From NCBI RefSeq assembly GCF_002902665.1, contig NZ_PPRM01000095.1, forward strand, positions 1 through 57,076: DNA of 57,076 bases. Reading direction: 5' to 3'. The position numbers and the translations under genes were made by a program. Of the stretch, positions 18,888 through 29,052 are shown in pieces. The stretch's first letter is position 1; every line of letters starts with the position of its first letter. Under the pieces are notes generated by a model that saw only the letters and a list, made by a program, of their open reading frames with translations, was not told where the DNA came from and ran no database searches. This DNA comes from Macrococcoides caseolyticum. GTDB taxonomy: Bacteria; Bacillota; Bacilli; Staphylococcales; Staphylococcaceae.

Positions 18888-18928
18888 TAAACCCGAGCCA
18901 ACTTCAATGTGAAGTTTGCCGGGTTTTG
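18888..18928. terminator. Probable ezrA terminator
   Basis: AAACCCG-GCCAACTTCA pairs with TGAAGTTTGC-CGGGTTT across ATG, followed by a short T-rich run. It ends about 18 bases before the next start, so partial read-through into the desulfurase gene is likely. Confidence 0.65.
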
Positions 18929-18945
18929 CTTATTGAGGTGAAAGA

Positions 18946-20085
18946 ATGATCTATTTAGATAATTGTGCAACAACAAAGCCAGATCCAGAAGTGTTGAAGA
19001 CATTTCATACGGTAAATGAAAAGTATTATTTTAATCCATCAAGTCCACATCATAAAGGACTTGAAACAAATAAATTATTAGAACAGGCGAGAAGTCAGAT
19101 TAGAGATATATTGAAGCTTAAGAATCAATCTATTATTTTTACGAGTGGCGCCACTGAATCGAACAACCTACTTATTACGGGTATGGCAAGGAGTAAGAAG
19201 CCGTTCGGACAGACGATTATTACTTCACATCTAGAGCATCCTTCAGTACTAGAAACAGTACGTGCTCTAGAAGATGAGGGATTCACAGTTAAGTATGTAC
19301 AGTTTAAAGACGGTCGATTAGATTTAGAACACTTTAAATCTCTATTAAACAGGGATGTGACTTTAGTCTGTTTAATGCATGTGAATAATGTCATGGGTGC
19401 AATATTACCGATCACATCTATCAAAGAAGTATTAAAGAATTATCCGAAAGTACATTTTCATGTTGATTGTGTACAATCTTTTGGGAAGCTCGAACTTCCA
19501 GTTGATGCGATGGATAGCTTTGTACTTAGTGGGCATAAGTTCAATGGTCTGAAAGGCCAGGGCTTACTTGTCTTCAATCAACTGAAGACCATCACACATA
19601 CAGTATTTGGTGGGGGTCAGGAGTATGGATTTAGAAGCGGAACAGTGAATGTTGCGAATGACGTTGCTTTAAGTCGTGCGGTACGTATTGCAGAAAGTGA
19701 GAGGACAGAACTATACGCACGCACGCAGCGCTTTAAAGAACAGCTAGAACATGCAGTGCAGCAACTTCCGGGACTATATGTGAATTCACTTGAAGAGGGG
19801 GCACCACATATAGTAAATATCGGCTTTCCTGGCGTAAAAGGGGAGGTCATCGTGAATGCCTTTTCGAAAGAAGATATCTGCATTTCGACGACGAGTGCCT
19901 GTTCGTCAAAGCGAGCAAAGTTCAATGAAGCACTGAATGCGCTCCATGTACCTGAAACTGTCATAGCAGGTAGTGTCAGAGTATCATTTGATAAATATAC
20001 AACACAAAGTGATATCAATCGATTTATCACAGTACTACAACAAATCTATCGTGAAATGAAGGAGTTAATCAAAGATGCAGTATGA
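18946..20085 (+). CDS. Cysteine desulfurase of the ThiI-partner type
   Basis: PLP-dependent NifS-like enzyme (379 aa) that takes sulfur from cysteine as a protein persulfide. Lys198 in SGHKFNG binds PLP; Cys319 in [13 protein letters not shown] is the persulfide-forming residue. The next gene is thiI, whose start overlaps this gene's end by 11 bases. NifZ/IscS proteins next to thiI supply sulfur for 4-thiouridine in tRNA, so that is the inferred role here. The ribosome binding site is GAGGTG. All active-site residues are present. Confidence 0.93.
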   Translation: MIYLDNCATTKPDPEVLKTFHTVNEKYYFNPSSPHHKGLETNKLLEQARSQIRDILKLKNQSIIFTSGATESNNLLITGMARSKKPFGQTIITSHLEHPSVLETVRALEDEGFTVKYVQFKDGRLDLEHFKSLLNRDVTLVCLMHVNNVMGAILPITSIKEVLKNYPKVHFHVDCVQSFGKLELPVDAMDSFVLSGHKFNGLKGQGLLVFNQLKTITHTVFGGGQEYGFRSGTVNVANDVALSRAVRIAESERTELYARTQRFKEQLEHAVQQLPGLYVNSLEEGAPHIVNIGFPGVKGEVIVNAFSKEDICISTTSACSSKRAKFNEALNALHVPETVIAGSVRVSFDKYTTQSDINRFITVLQQIYREMKELIKDAV

Positions 20086-21283
20086 TCATATATTAGTCAG
20101 ATATGGTGAATTAACATTAAAATCGGGTAATCGTAATACATTTATAAATCAGCTTAAGTCCAATATTAAATATGCTTTAATTCCTTTGACAGGCTATAAG
20201 GTAAATGCAAATAGAGATAGGATGTATGTGGAAATCACTGAAGATGCTGACGTGGAAGAGATTATGAAACGAATTAGTAAAGTTTTCGGTGTACATTCAG
20301 TGAGTCCGGTAGTGAAAGTAGAGAAAAATATTGATCAGATAAAATCGAGTGCAGTGAAGCTTGCTCGTGATATTGACGCACCGGGTGTTACATTTAAGGT
20401 GGATGCGAAACGCTCAGATAAAGGATTCCCTTATGATACTTTTGCATTACAGCAAGAACTCGGGGGAGAAATTTTATCTAATATCGAACATTTAACAGTA
20501 GACGTTAAAAACCCAGACTATAAATTGCTCGTTGAAATCAGAAGTGATGCAGCGTATTTATATTCTCGTGTGATTAAAGGTGCTGGAGGCCTACCGGTTG
20601 GAACGGGAGGAAAGACGCTCTTGATGTTATCAGGTGGTATTGATTCACCTGTCGCTGGAATTGAAGTGATGAAGCGCGGGGTTACGATTGAAGCGATTCA
20701 TTTCCATTCACCACCGTTTACAAGTGAAGAAGCGAAACAGAAGGTCATTGATCTCACAAGGATTATGGCAGAAACTACTGGAGAGATTAAACTGCATCTT
20801 GTTCCGTTTACAGACATCCAGAAGATGATTCATAAGAAAGTGCCTGAAAACTTAACAATGACGTCGACACGTCGAATGATGCTTAAGATTGCAGATAAAT
20901 TTGCTCGTCAAATTGATGCTAAAGCACTTGTCAACGGAGAAAATTTAGGACAAGTTGCGAGTCAGACACTTGGAAGCATTTATGCGATAAATGCAGTTAC
21001 AAATTTACCAATATTACGTCCGTTACTGACATTGGACAAAGATGAGATTATTATTAAAGCAAAGGAAATTGGAACATTCGACACATCAATCCAACCGTTT
21101 GAAGACTGCTGTACAATCTTCACACCTAAAAATCCGAAGACTAATCCTCGACTTGATAAGGTTGAGAGCTTCGAAGCGGGCACTGATTTTGATGCGATGA
21201 TTGAAGAGGCAGTCGCAAATATTGAGACATTAACAATTTCTAAGCATACAGATACGAAACAAGAATTCGACGAGCTGTTATAG
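20075..21283 (+). CDS. thiI: tRNA 4-thiouridine synthase ThiI
   Basis: Sulfurtransferase (402 aa) for s4U8 in tRNA, and in some bacteria thiazole synthesis. An N-terminal ferredoxin-like and THUMP region covers about residues 1-165; the PP-loop ATPase motif SGGIDSP is at 186-192. As in other Gram-positives the C-terminal rhodanese domain is missing, so sulfur transfer must use the adjacent desulfurase. A conserved FEDCCTIF motif lies near residue 348. The start AAGGAG-N8-ATG overlaps the upstream gene by 11 bases, implying translational coupling. Confidence 0.95.
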   Translation: MQYDHILVRYGELTLKSGNRNTFINQLKSNIKYALIPLTGYKVNANRDRMYVEITEDADVEEIMKRISKVFGVHSVSPVVKVEKNIDQIKSSAVKLARDIDAPGVTFKVDAKRSDKGFPYDTFALQQELGGEILSNIEHLTVDVKNPDYKLLVEIRSDAAYLYSRVIKGAGGLPVGTGGKTLLMLSGGIDSPVAGIEVMKRGVTIEAIHFHSPPFTSEEAKQKVIDLTRIMAETTGEIKLHLVPFTDIQKMIHKKVPENLTMTSTRRMMLKIADKFARQIDAKALVNGENLGQVASQTLGSIYAINAVTNLPILRPLLTLDKDEIIIKAKEIGTFDTSIQPFEDCCTIFTPKNPKTNPRLDKVESFEAGTDFDAMIEEAVANIETLTISKHTDTKQEFDELL

Positions 21284-21294
21284 GAGGCGTTCTT

Positions 21295-22098
21295 ATGCTT
21301 GATAAAAATGTCGTTATCGCACATCGAGGTGCAAGTGGTTATGCACCTGAACATACTTTTGCAGCATACGATAAAAGTCATTATGAAATGCATGCAGACT
21401 ATATTGAGCTCGATATTCATATGACATTGGATAATGAAATTATTGTCATGCATGATGAATCGATTGAACGCACTGCGCTGACGCCAGGTATCATTAAAGA
21501 GATGACCCTTCAAGAAATTAAACAGCTGACAATCGGGAAATGGTTCAATGAAAAGTTTCCGGAATTAAAGGAAGACTATTATGCTGAACAGCTTGTACCG
21601 ACACTTAAAGATATATTTGAACGCTATAAAGATGCGAATTATTATATAGAAACAAAATCTCCGGATATCTATCCAGGGATGGAATCACTTTTAATCGATA
21701 TGCTTGATGAATACGGTTTGATCAGTGACACGCGTCTAAAAAATCGTCAGACGGTTATACAGTCATTTAGTTTGGAAAGTTTGATAAAAGTGAATCAACT
21801 TGTTCCTGATATGCCACTATTGCTGCTTGCTAAAAAAGGTGTGCTGCGTGAAATGTCAGATGAGGATTTAAAGCAGATTCATACATTTGTGTATGCCGTT
21901 GGACCAAGCATTGCGGACTTAGATGAAACATTAATCAGCAGAATGCATAACTTTGGGTATTTGGTCTTGCCATATACGCTTAATAAAGAAGCTGATATGG
22001 AGCGCCTGATTAATGCGGGTATTGATGGAGCCTTTACAAATTTTCCGGATGTGCTTCGTAAGCAGTTTAGAATGGATAACGGAGAGATATTTGAATAA
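21295..22098 (+). CDS. Glycerophosphodiester phosphodiesterase
   Basis: A 267-aa GDPD-family enzyme (TIM barrel) that hydrolyses glycerophosphodiesters to glycerol 3-phosphate and an alcohol. The catalytic opening AHRGASGYAPEHT (residues 9-21), YIELDIHMTLD and VMHDESIERT hold the His and Glu/Asp metal ligands. No signal peptide is visible, so it is probably cytosolic. It follows thiI by 11 bases with an AGGAGG ribosome binding site, which suggests the same transcript without a clear functional link. Downstream is a TSUP permease. Confidence 0.88.
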   Translation: MLDKNVVIAHRGASGYAPEHTFAAYDKSHYEMHADYIELDIHMTLDNEIIVMHDESIERTALTPGIIKEMTLQEIKQLTIGKWFNEKFPELKEDYYAEQLVPTLKDIFERYKDANYYIETKSPDIYPGMESLLIDMLDEYGLISDTRLKNRQTVIQSFSLESLIKVNQLVPDMPLLLLAKKGVLREMSDEDLKQIHTFVYAVGPSIADLDETLISRMHNFGYLVLPYTLNKEADMERLINAGIDGAFTNFPDVLRKQFRMDNGEIFE

Positions 22099-22150
22099 CT
22101 AATTATAGGACACTTCAAATCATATAACACCAACTGATAGGGAGGGTAAT

Positions 22151-22921
22151 ATGGATTTAAATATTTTACTTATACTAATATTTTTCGGATTTTTAGCGGC
22201 ATTTATAGATTCAGTTGTTGGAGGTGGCGGACTCATCAGTATTCCCGCTCTGCTTGCAACTGGTATGCCGCCATCCATCGCGCTCGGAACGAATAAGCTT
22301 GCTTCTTCATTTGGGTCATTTACATCGACATTGTCTTTTTTACGTTCGAAGAAAGTGGATTTAAATATTGTAGGTAAATTATTTCCGTTATCATTTTTCG
22401 GTTCGATTCTCGGTGCATTTATTGCTACGAAGATGCCGCCTGAATATTTGAAGCCTATTGCGATCGTCTGTCTGAGTCTAGTGCTAGTGTATACGTTATT
22501 TAAGAAGGACTGGGGAAGCATTTCGACCTATAAGAAATTAGATAAGAAAAAGTCAGCATTATTCATTTTTGCGATTACATTTATCGGCCTCTACGATGGA
22601 TTTTTTGGGGGAGGAACAGGCAGTTTTCTGCTGTTCACCTTACTCATCATCGGTTTTGATTTCTTGAGAGCAGCAGGTAACGCAAAGTTTCTAAACTTTG
22701 CGAGCAACTTAGGGGCTCTGCTCTTATTTATGGCACTCGGACAAGTGAATTATATGTATGGGCTGAGCATGGGAGCCTCGATGGTAGCAGGGAGCTATGC
22801 TGGTAGTCAGTTTGCGCTTAAGCACGGTGTATCATATGTACGTGTACTTTTTATCGTAGTGACGGTGCTATTGATCGGTAAAAACATTGTAGACTACGTT
22901 CAGAATTATCTTGTGAAATAG
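22151..22921 (+). CDS. TSUP (TauE/SafE) family membrane transporter
   Basis: A 256-aa integral membrane protein with about eight hydrophobic segments and two DUF81 half-repeats. Each half has the typical FIDSVVGGGGLISIPALL and GLYDGFFGGGTGSF motifs, at about residues 16-33 and 137-150. TSUP proteins export sulfonates, sulfite or related anions; the substrate here is unknown. Position after a sulfur-transfer operon is suggestive but weak evidence. The ribosome binding site is AGGGAGGG. Confidence 0.85.
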   Translation: MDLNILLILIFFGFLAAFIDSVVGGGGLISIPALLATGMPPSIALGTNKLASSFGSFTSTLSFLRSKKVDLNIVGKLFPLSFFGSILGAFIATKMPPEYLKPIAIVCLSLVLVYTLFKKDWGSISTYKKLDKKKSALFIFAITFIGLYDGFFGGGTGSFLLFTLLIIGFDFLRAAGNAKFLNFASNLGALLLFMALGQVNYMYGLSMGASMVAGSYAGSQFALKHGVSYVRVLFIVVTVLLIGKNIVDYVQNYLVK

Positions 22922-22947
22922 TTTGGTGATTATACATATTCAAATAT

Positions 22948-22990
22948 AAAGAACTGCACATCGTAGTTATACGCTGTGCAGTTCTTTATA
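22948..22990. terminator. Bidirectional terminator between TSUP and nadK2 genes
   Basis: AAAGAACTGCACA (22948-22960) and TGTGCAGTTCTTT (22975-22987) form a 13-base perfect inverted repeat between convergent genes. Confidence 0.85.
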
Positions 22991-22992
22991 TC

Positions 22993-23799
22993 TTATAGAA
23001 ATGTTCGCTCAACTTTATTCCAGAATGAGTTTTCTTTAACTTTAACTGTTTTAATGATCTTTTTACTTAATGTAATATCGATTGTATCTGTATTCTGTAT
23101 GGATAATGCCTCGTTATCTAGTCCCATTATAGGATAATAATCTTCTAATTTATCTAGTATTAAAGAAAGTTTACGTCCTTCATCTAAAATAATCGCATTA
23201 CCAATAGTTCTGTAGTTGTTGTTGTTGAAAGATGCGATTTCAGTCATCTGGAAGCAACGTGTAAGCGGATCGATAATGGCACCATCCAGTGATTTGCTAT
23301 ATCCAGTTGACCCGGTCGGTGTAGAAATCAGCATCCCATCCCCTCGGAAGGTCTCGAATTTCTGATCATCGATTAAGACGTCTAAAGACATCGATTTAAT
23401 AATTGAAGATTTAATATAGAAATCATTTAGACATAGGTAATGCATCTCGTTATTAATATTTACATCTAACAAAGGATATTTGCGTACTTCGATTAAATCA
23501 TCCTCGTTATTTAAAGCTTTATCTAATAGTTCGGGAACATCAATATGGAAATCAGTATAGAAGTGTTTCTTATTATCTGTCGCAATGCCAACATATATCA
23601 CATCTTGACGAAACTTTGTTTTACGGACTGCTTGGAGAAATTCCCCATCACCACCGATAGAAGCGATGATATTTGCAGTTTGATGATTATCAGTTACTTC
23701 AAAGTCATAATGTTGAATTAACGTTTCAATTTGTGCTTTAGAGTTCAATCCAGCGGGTTCACCGTTTGCAAAAAAGTAAATTTTATTTCTTTTTACCAT
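22993..23799 (-). CDS. ppnKB: NAD kinase (second-type, ppnKB-like)
   Basis: A 268-aa ATP-dependent NAD kinase that makes NADP. The signature GGDGEFLQ is at residues 49-56 and PTGSTGYSKSL follows about 110 residues later. It lies beside sppA and an RDD gene. In Bacillus subtilis the second NAD kinase ytdI (ppnKB) has the same neighbours, so this is likely the paralogue rather than the main enzyme. Staphylococcus aureus as I recall it keeps only one NAD kinase, elsewhere. The ribosome binding site is AAGGAGTG. Whether a second NAD kinase exists in this genome cannot be seen here. Confidence 0.88.
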   Translation of the reverse strand: MVKRNKIYFFANGEPAGLNSKAQIETLIQHYDFEVTDNHQTANIIASIGGDGEFLQAVRKTKFRQDVIYVGIATDNKKHFYTDFHIDVPELLDKALNNEDDLIEVRKYPLLDVNINNEMHYLCLNDFYIKSSIIKSMSLDVLIDDQKFETFRGDGMLISTPTGSTGYSKSLDGAIIDPLTRCFQMTEIASFNNNNYRTIGNAIILDEGRKLSLILDKLEDYYPIMGLDNEALSIQNTDTIDITLSKKIIKTVKVKENSFWNKVERTFL

Positions 23800-23816
23800 T
23801 TTTTTACCACTCCTTG

Positions 23817-23846
23817 TTGTTCACTGATAGATATTTCTGATACTAT
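23817..23846 (+). promoter_or_regulatory. Possible sppA promoter
   Basis: TTGTTC at 23817-23822 and TACTAT at 23841-23846 are 18 bases apart. A second -10-like TATTAT follows at 23849-23854. Confidence 0.35.
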
Positions 23847-23887
23847 GTATTATAAGGTCTAAATATTATATTTGAAAGGAAGATACG

Positions 23888-24889
23888 ATGAGTAAAAGAG
23901 TGATAGCAATATTATTGGCTTTAGGATTATTTATTGTTGGGTCTACATTAAGCTTCTTCACAAATGTGTTATCTACAGATTTCGCTTCAAGCATGAAGGG
24001 ACTGGACGAAGAAGGGCTTGCTTCATCTACTGTAGATGGCAGCGACGCGACAAATCAAATTGCACGTATTGAAATAGACGGAACAATTATGGATACTGGG
24101 ACGCCTTCGCCTTTCTCAGGTGAAAGTTATAACCACCAGCTGATACTGGATTCATTAGATGAGGTGAAAGACAACGGTGATATTAAAGCGTTGATGTTAG
24201 TTGTGAATTCACCGGGTGGTGGTGTTTATGAGAGTGCAGAAATTCATGATAAGATTGAAGCGGTCAAAGAAGCAGGTAAAAAAGTTTATGTAACAATGAA
24301 AAATACGGCAGCTTCCGGAGGTTATTATATTTCAGCACCAGCTGATAAAATTTATGCTTCTAAAGAAACATTGACGGGGTCATTAGGTGTAATTATGCAA
24401 TCTATGAATTATAAAGAGCTTGCAGATAAGTACGGGGTTAAATTCAACACGATTAAGAGTGGACCACATAAAGACATTATGAGCCCTACAAAAGAGATGG
24501 ATGAAACAGAACGTGCAATCTTGCAAAAGTTTGTCGATGAAAGTTATGAAGGTTTTGTAAATGTCATTAGTAATGGAAGGCATATGGATAAAGCTCAAGT
24601 GAAGAAAATTGCTGATGGTAGAATCTATTCGGGTCAACAAGCACAAAAGTTGGATCTTGTAGATGAGATAGGCACTGAGGCAGATGCGATGAATGCACTG
24701 AAGAAAGAAATTAAAGCGAAAAACGCTGAAGTCATTGAATTTTCAGAGCCAGATGACTTCTTCAATTCTAAATTCTTTGCAGCAGATTCTTTTGTAGGTC
24801 ACTTAATGGGCAAGAATGATGTAGCTGCAATTAAAGAATTATTGAGTAAACGTCAAGGCATTCAACCAATGTACTTGTATGGGGAGTAG
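23888..24889 (+). CDS. sppA: Signal peptide peptidase SppA
   Basis: Membrane-anchored serine protease (333 aa) that degrades cleaved signal peptides. One membrane span lies at residues 4-24. The Ser/Lys catalytic dyad is Ser143 (TAASGGYY) and Lys195 (SGPHKDIMSP), positions matching the short Bacillus-type SppA. The segment VNSPGGGVYES, which forms the substrate groove, is present. It is followed without a gap by an RDD-domain membrane protein, the same pair as B. subtilis sppA-yteJ, where the partner inhibits SppA. Confidence 0.93.
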   Translation: MSKRVIAILLALGLFIVGSTLSFFTNVLSTDFASSMKGLDEEGLASSTVDGSDATNQIARIEIDGTIMDTGTPSPFSGESYNHQLILDSLDEVKDNGDIKALMLVVNSPGGGVYESAEIHDKIEAVKEAGKKVYVTMKNTAASGGYYISAPADKIYASKETLTGSLGVIMQSMNYKELADKYGVKFNTIKSGPHKDIMSPTKEMDETERAILQKFVDESYEGFVNVISNGRHMDKAQVKKIADGRIYSGQQAQKLDLVDEIGTEADAMNALKKEIKAKNAEVIEFSEPDDFFNSKFFAADSFVGHLMGKNDVAAIKELLSKRQGIQPMYLYGE

Positions 24890-24898
24890 GTGGATGTA

Positions 24899-25462
24899 AT
24901 GTATGAAGAAAAATATGAGCAACATATTGAAAGTGACTTAGCTGTTCCAGTGAATTCGCATAATGTGAATGATAAACTTACACAGCAGTTAATTCATGCG
25001 ACAGAAGCTGGATTTGGTATTCGTTTTGTAGCGTTTATCATTGATTTAATCGTTATTGGTTCGATTAAAAATATTGTATTAAATCCATTTGATGCATCAT
25101 ACGGTTTAAGTGATATATATATTATGACACCGCTCTTTTCGGTCTATAATGTACTTAGTGCATTAATCTACTTTGGCTATTTTATTTTACTTACGTATTT
25201 CTTTAATGCAACGCTTGGTAAGATAATCTTAAAATTAAAAGTAGTTCATGAAGATGGCCGCAAACTTTCTATAGGAACGGTTATTACCCGAGAATTCTTT
25301 GGACGATATATTTCTAACTTCTTCGCTTATTTACTTTATCTCGTTATACTATTCAATCCAAATAAGCGTGGTATACACGATCTGTTAAGCGATACACTCG
25401 TTGTTAAGGAAGAGAGTGCGTTATTAAGAGAAAAGCTTGTGAAGCAAGAAATCAGAATTTAA
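24899..25462 (+). CDS. RDD family membrane protein, YteJ-like
   Basis: A 187-aa protein with three hydrophobic segments and the RDD pattern: GFGIRFVAFIIDLIVIG early, and GRYISNFFAYLLYLVIL later, with RGIHDLLSDTLVV at the end. The ATG at 24899 has GGTGG 6 bases upstream; an in-frame GTG at 24890 is less well placed. It starts 10 bases after sppA and matches B. subtilis YteJ, a proposed regulator of SppA, in both position and domain. The partnership is inferred from gene order. Confidence 0.85.
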   Translation: MYEEKYEQHIESDLAVPVNSHNVNDKLTQQLIHATEAGFGIRFVAFIIDLIVIGSIKNIVLNPFDASYGLSDIYIMTPLFSVYNVLSALIYFGYFILLTYFFNATLGKIILKLKVVHEDGRKLSIGTVITREFFGRYISNFFAYLLYLVILFNPNKRGIHDLLSDTLVVKEESALLREKLVKQEIRI

Positions 25463-25475
25463 TCAGTCAAATTAA

Positions 25476-25504
25476 TTCGTTTTCTCTTATAAACATGTTA
25501 AATT
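25476..25504 (+). promoter_or_regulatory. Possible tpx promoter
   Basis: TTCGTT at 25476-25481 and TAAATT at 25499-25504 are separated by 17 bases. Confidence 0.35.
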
Positions 25505-25535
25505 AATAGTGTAAAACAATTTAGGAGGTATCATA

Positions 25536-26033
25536 ATGGCACAAGTTACATTTAAAAACAATCCAATGAAATTATCAGGCGAGCCTGTCACAGTTGGGAC
25601 GGCAGCTCCGGATTTTTCCGTATTAGCAAATGATCTAACGGTAAGAACATTAGCCGATTACGAAGGTAAGAAGAAATTAATCAGCGTTGTTCCATCTATT
25701 GATACAGGTGTATGTAGTACACAAACACGTAAATTTAATGAAGAAGCAGCAGGCATTGATAATGCTGTTGTTTTAACTATCTCTGTAGATTTACCATTTG
25801 CTCAGGCAAAATGGTGTGCCGCAGAAGGATTAGAGAACGTCATTACTTTAAGTGACCATAAAGACCTATCATTTGGTACGAACTATGGTGTCGTAATGGA
25901 AGACTTACGTTTACTTGCGCGTTCGGTATTTGTTCTCAACGATGCAAATGAAGTAGTCTATACTGAAGTTGTCCCAGAAGGTACGGATCACCCAGATTAT
26001 GATAAAGCAATTGAAGCGTTAAAATCAATTTAA
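25536..26033 (+). CDS. tpx: Thiol peroxidase
   Basis: Atypical 2-Cys peroxiredoxin (165 aa) that reduces hydrogen and organic peroxides with thioredoxin. The peroxidatic Cys60 lies in [16 protein letters not shown] and the resolving Cys94 in [18 protein letters not shown] near residue 26 is typical of Tpx. An AGGAGG ribosome binding site lies 8 bases before the ATG. In Bacillus and staphylococci tpx also precedes the ytxK-like methyltransferase and ackA, as here. It is an intact enzyme. Confidence 0.96.
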   Translation: MAQVTFKNNPMKLSGEPVTVGTAAPDFSVLANDLTVRTLADYEGKKKLISVVPSIDTGVCSTQTRKFNEEAAGIDNAVVLTISVDLPFAQAKWCAAEGLENVITLSDHKDLSFGTNYGVVMEDLRLLARSVFVLNDANEVVYTEVVPEGTDHPDYDKAIEALKSI

Positions 26034-26048
26034 TTACACGTATTAACT

Positions 26049-26074
26049 ACTGCCCTTGACTTGGGGCAGTTTTT
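26049..26074 (+). terminator. Hairpin between tpx and the methyltransferase gene
   Basis: ACTGCCC and GGGGCAGT form a 7-base stem followed by TTTTT, a weak intrinsic terminator or attenuator between two co-directional genes. Confidence 0.65.
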
Positions 26075-26091
26075 ATTTGAAAGGATCATAT

Positions 26092-27015
26092 ATGATAGAA
26101 GAATTATTTAAGGTTATTGATAGTAAGGCGAAAGCACTCCAAAAAGAAAATGGACATAGTTTTATTGAGAATTTAGGATTAAGTCTCGAAGATATTTATA
26201 TCAATCAAAGAGATCTGCTTGAAAGAAGTACGAGTATCGATCGTAGAAAGGCTTTCCAGTTCAGTTATCTAAGCTTATTGAAAGAAGAGATGATACAGCC
26301 GAATCATCAGATGACACCAGATAGTATTGGATATATGACTGCGTATGTAATGAATTTGTTTGTTCAAGATGAACAGGTTAAGATATTAGATCTTACGAGT
26401 GGTACAGGACATCTCTCAGCTACAATACACGAACAAAATCCAGGCAAGACTTTTGACCACGTACTTGTAGAAGTTGATCCTGTATTATCAAGACTCAGCG
26501 TACATTTAGCAAACTTTTTAGAGATACCCTTTGATGTCTTTCCTCAAGATGCAATTATGCCATTACCAGAAGGCGATTTCGATGTTGTTACTGGTGACTT
26601 TCCAGTAGGCTACTACCCGAATGATATAAGAAGTCATGAAATGAAACTTGGATTTAAAGAAGGACATAGTTTTAGTCATCATTTATTAATTGAACAGGCG
26701 ATAAATAGCCTAAAGCCAGGAGGTCTCGCATTTTTAATTGTTCCAACCCAACTCTTTGAAGGTGACAATGTGGAACAGTTACAAAAATTTGTTGCTACAG
26801 AAACAATAATGCAAGCCTTTTTGAATTTCCCTTCGAGTTTGTTCAAGACTGAAGCACGTCGAAAAAGCTTGCTCGTATTAGAACGAAAAGATGGTTCGAA
26901 ATCCAAAACAGTTGAAGTTTTACTCGCAAATATTCCCGATTTCAAAGATGAAAGAAATATGAAATCATTTATAGATGAATTAGAAGTGTGGCATTCAGAA
27001 AATCGTAACAAATAA
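26092..27015 (+). CDS. YtxK-like class I SAM-dependent methyltransferase
   Basis: A 307-aa predicted methyltransferase. The SAM-binding motif I is LDLTSGTGHLSATI at about residues 98-111. The usual NPPY active-site motif is replaced by GDFPVGYYPND, a conserved feature of this subgroup as I recall it. Fold and sequence resemble N6-adenine methylases of restriction or modification type, but no specificity domain is present. The ATG at 26092 (AAAGGATCATAT) is preferred over an upstream start that would fall in the terminator. Located between tpx and ackA, as in Bacillus. Its substrate is unknown. Confidence 0.85.
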   Translation: MIEELFKVIDSKAKALQKENGHSFIENLGLSLEDIYINQRDLLERSTSIDRRKAFQFSYLSLLKEEMIQPNHQMTPDSIGYMTAYVMNLFVQDEQVKILDLTSGTGHLSATIHEQNPGKTFDHVLVEVDPVLSRLSVHLANFLEIPFDVFPQDAIMPLPEGDFDVVTGDFPVGYYPNDIRSHEMKLGFKEGHSFSHHLLIEQAINSLKPGGLAFLIVPTQLFEGDNVEQLQKFVATETIMQAFLNFPSSLFKTEARRKSLLVLERKDGSKSKTVEVLLANIPDFKDERNMKSFIDELEVWHSENRNK

Positions 27016-27087
27016 TTCTGTATTATTCTTGATAATAATCTGTATTAATGATTAAATATAAGTATTCAATTACTTAGGAGGAAGACC

Positions 27088-28284
27088 ATGAAAAAAATTA
27101 TGGCAATTAATGCAGGTAGTTCATCTTTAAAATTTCAGTTATTTGAAATGCCTGAAGAGAAAGTATTGACTAAAGGATTAGTAGAAAGAATTGGATTACC
27201 GAATTCAATCTTTACAATTTCAGTCAATGGTGAGAAGATCACTCAAACTTTAGATATTAAAAATCATGAGCAAGCGGTTGATATGATGCTTGATGAAATG
27301 AAAAAACATGGTATCATCCAAGACATTAATGATTTAGATGGTACAGGTCACCGTGTCGTACAAGGTGGAGACATCTTTGAAACAAGTGCGCTTGTAACGG
27401 ATGAAGTAGAAAAGCAAATTGAAGAATTATGTGAATTAGCACCATTACACAACCCTGCAAACTTAATGGGTATCCGTGCATTCCGTAAGATGCTACCAAA
27501 TATTCCGCACGTAGCAATCTTTGATACTTCATTCCATACAACAATGCCTGAAGAAGCATTTCTTTATAGCTTACCTTACAAATATTATCAAGATTATGGT
27601 ATTCGTAAATATGGTGCACATGGTACAAGCCATAAATTCGTAGCAGAACGTGCTGCAGAATTATTAGATCGTCCTATTGAACAATTACGTATCATTACTT
27701 GCCATATCGGTAATGGAGCTTCAATTGCTGCAGTAGAAGGTGGTAAATCTGTAGATACATCTATGGGATTCACACCACTTGCTGGAGTTACAATGGGAAC
27801 ACGTTCAGGTAACCTTGATCCTGCAATTATTCCGTTCTTAATGGAGAAGACTGGTAAGACAGCTCAAGAAGTTATCAATGTATTAAATAAAGAATCTGGA
27901 TTACTAGGAATTTCAGGAATTTCTAGTGACTTACGTGATATCGAACAAAAAGCTGAAGAAGGTGACGAACGTGCCATCTTAGCATTAGATGTATTTGCTA
28001 GTCGTATCCATAAATACATCGGGTCATATGCAACACGTATGAAAGGTCTCGATGCAATCGTATTCACTGCAGGTGTTGGTGAAAACTCTGATATCGTGCG
28101 TGCACGTGTATTAGAAGGATTAGAATTCATGGGCGTTTACTGGGATCCAAAACTAAATGCGGGTCTTCGTGGAAAAGAAGCATTTATCAACTATCCACAT
28201 TCACCAGTTAAAGTTATGGTAATTCCAACAGATGAAGAAGTTATGATTGCACGTGACACGATGACTTTCGGTAACTTAAAATAA
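27088..28284 (+). CDS. ackA: Acetate kinase
   Basis: A 398-aa kinase that makes ATP and acetate from acetyl phosphate in overflow metabolism. The ASKHA-fold signature [13 protein letters not shown] is at residues 5-17, and the family motifs [10 protein letters not shown] and [10 protein letters not shown] follow. The ribosome binding site is AGGAGG. A possible promoter lies at 27029-27057 (TTGATA-17-TTAAAT). It pairs with the methyltransferase gene upstream by position only. The opposite reaction, acetate activation, is provided by acsA at the left end. Confidence 0.96.
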   Translation: MKKIMAINAGSSSLKFQLFEMPEEKVLTKGLVERIGLPNSIFTISVNGEKITQTLDIKNHEQAVDMMLDEMKKHGIIQDINDLDGTGHRVVQGGDIFETSALVTDEVEKQIEELCELAPLHNPANLMGIRAFRKMLPNIPHVAIFDTSFHTTMPEEAFLYSLPYKYYQDYGIRKYGAHGTSHKFVAERAAELLDRPIEQLRIITCHIGNGASIAAVEGGKSVDTSMGFTPLAGVTMGTRSGNLDPAIIPFLMEKTGKTAQEVINVLNKESGLLGISGISSDLRDIEQKAEEGDERAILALDVFASRIHKYIGSYATRMKGLDAIVFTAGVGENSDIVRARVLEGLEFMGVYWDPKLNAGLRGKEAFINYPHSPVKVMVIPTDEEVMIARDTMTFGNLK

Positions 28285-28289
28285 TATGA

Positions 28290-28324
28290 AAAAAGGTCGG
28301 AACTATTGTTCCGACCTTTTTTTA
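28290..28324. terminator. ackA terminator
   Basis: AAAAGGTCGGAAC (28291-28303) and GTTCCGACCTTTT (28308-28320) with a 4-base loop, then TTT. Confidence 0.9.
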
Positions 28325-28371
28325 CAATAATAGATTATCTTATAGATAATGATATGAACTAACAGCTTTAT

Positions 28372-28872
28372 CTACTGTTTATGTTCTTCTAGCAGTTCTT
28401 TTGTAGCAACTTCTGGCTGGAAGTTATGTGGCATTGTTTCAGTTCTGACAACTAATACGTCACATTCTGCATGACGTACGATGGCCTCTGATACTGATCC
28501 AATAATGAAACGTTCAACCGCATTAAGTCCAGTTGAACCACACATGATTAAGTCTGCTCCTAATTTTTGTGCGATTTTCTTAGGAATAATCGTCTTAGGT
28601 GAACCGTATTCGATTAAAGTATCGACGTTTGATACACCACGGCTTTGTGCTACTCTTTTGTAACCATCAAGCAATGACTCTGCAAACTGTGTTGCGCGTT
28701 CTGAAATAGAGCGGTCATAAGCTTCGACACTTGCATAGCTTCTTGTATCGATAACATTGATAATCGATAATGTTGCATTGTTACGCTTAGCAACTTCCAC
28801 AGCTTTATTGAAGGCCCATTCCGCTTCACTTGATCCATCGACTGCGATTAAGATATTTTTATACACTAACAT
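28372..28872 (-). CDS. Universal stress protein (UspA family)
   Basis: A 166-aa single UspA domain. The N-terminus KNILIAVDGSSEAEWA and the ATP-binding GSTGLNAVERFIIGSVSEAIV motif (G-x2-G-x9-G-S) near residues 117-137 indicate an ATP-binding type. It has a GGAGGG ribosome binding site. A Usp protein next to ald and ackA is also found in staphylococci. Stress or dormancy roles are a family generality; no specific role can be read here. Confidence 0.9.
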   Translation of the reverse strand: MLVYKNILIAVDGSSEAEWAFNKAVEVAKRNNATLSIINVIDTRSYASVEAYDRSISERATQFAESLLDGYKRVAQSRGVSNVDTLIEYGSPKTIIPKKIAQKLGADLIMCGSTGLNAVERFIIGSVSEAIVRHAECDVLVVRTETMPHNFQPEVATKELLEEHKQ

Positions 28873-28985
28873 AAAAATCCCTCCATTTACGATCTTTATT
28901 ACACTTTTATTATATCACTAATGTTTAGAATGTAATAATAGAATTGTAAACATTTTATATATTCTGAATATTCTTACCAAATCAA

Positions 28986-29001
28986 ATGATTGCGTTTTCA
29001 T
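28986..29001. promoter_or_regulatory. cre (CcpA) site in the ald promoter
   Basis: Read on the minus strand ATGAAAACGCAATCAT matches all 16 positions of the cre consensus. It overlaps a possible -35 (TTGCGT, 28990-28995), 16 bases ahead of a TACTAT -10 (29012-29017). Repression by sugar would fit a catabolic enzyme. Confidence 0.6.
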
Positions 29002-29052
29002 TTGTAAATGTTACTATATTCTTGTAAGGATAAATTAAGGGGAGTGTATGAC

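Noticed and set aside
20980-21513. 177-aa open frame on the minus strand inside thiI and the phosphodiesterase gene
   Set aside because: It lies wholly antisense to two well-supported genes and has no family-like features or ribosome binding site.
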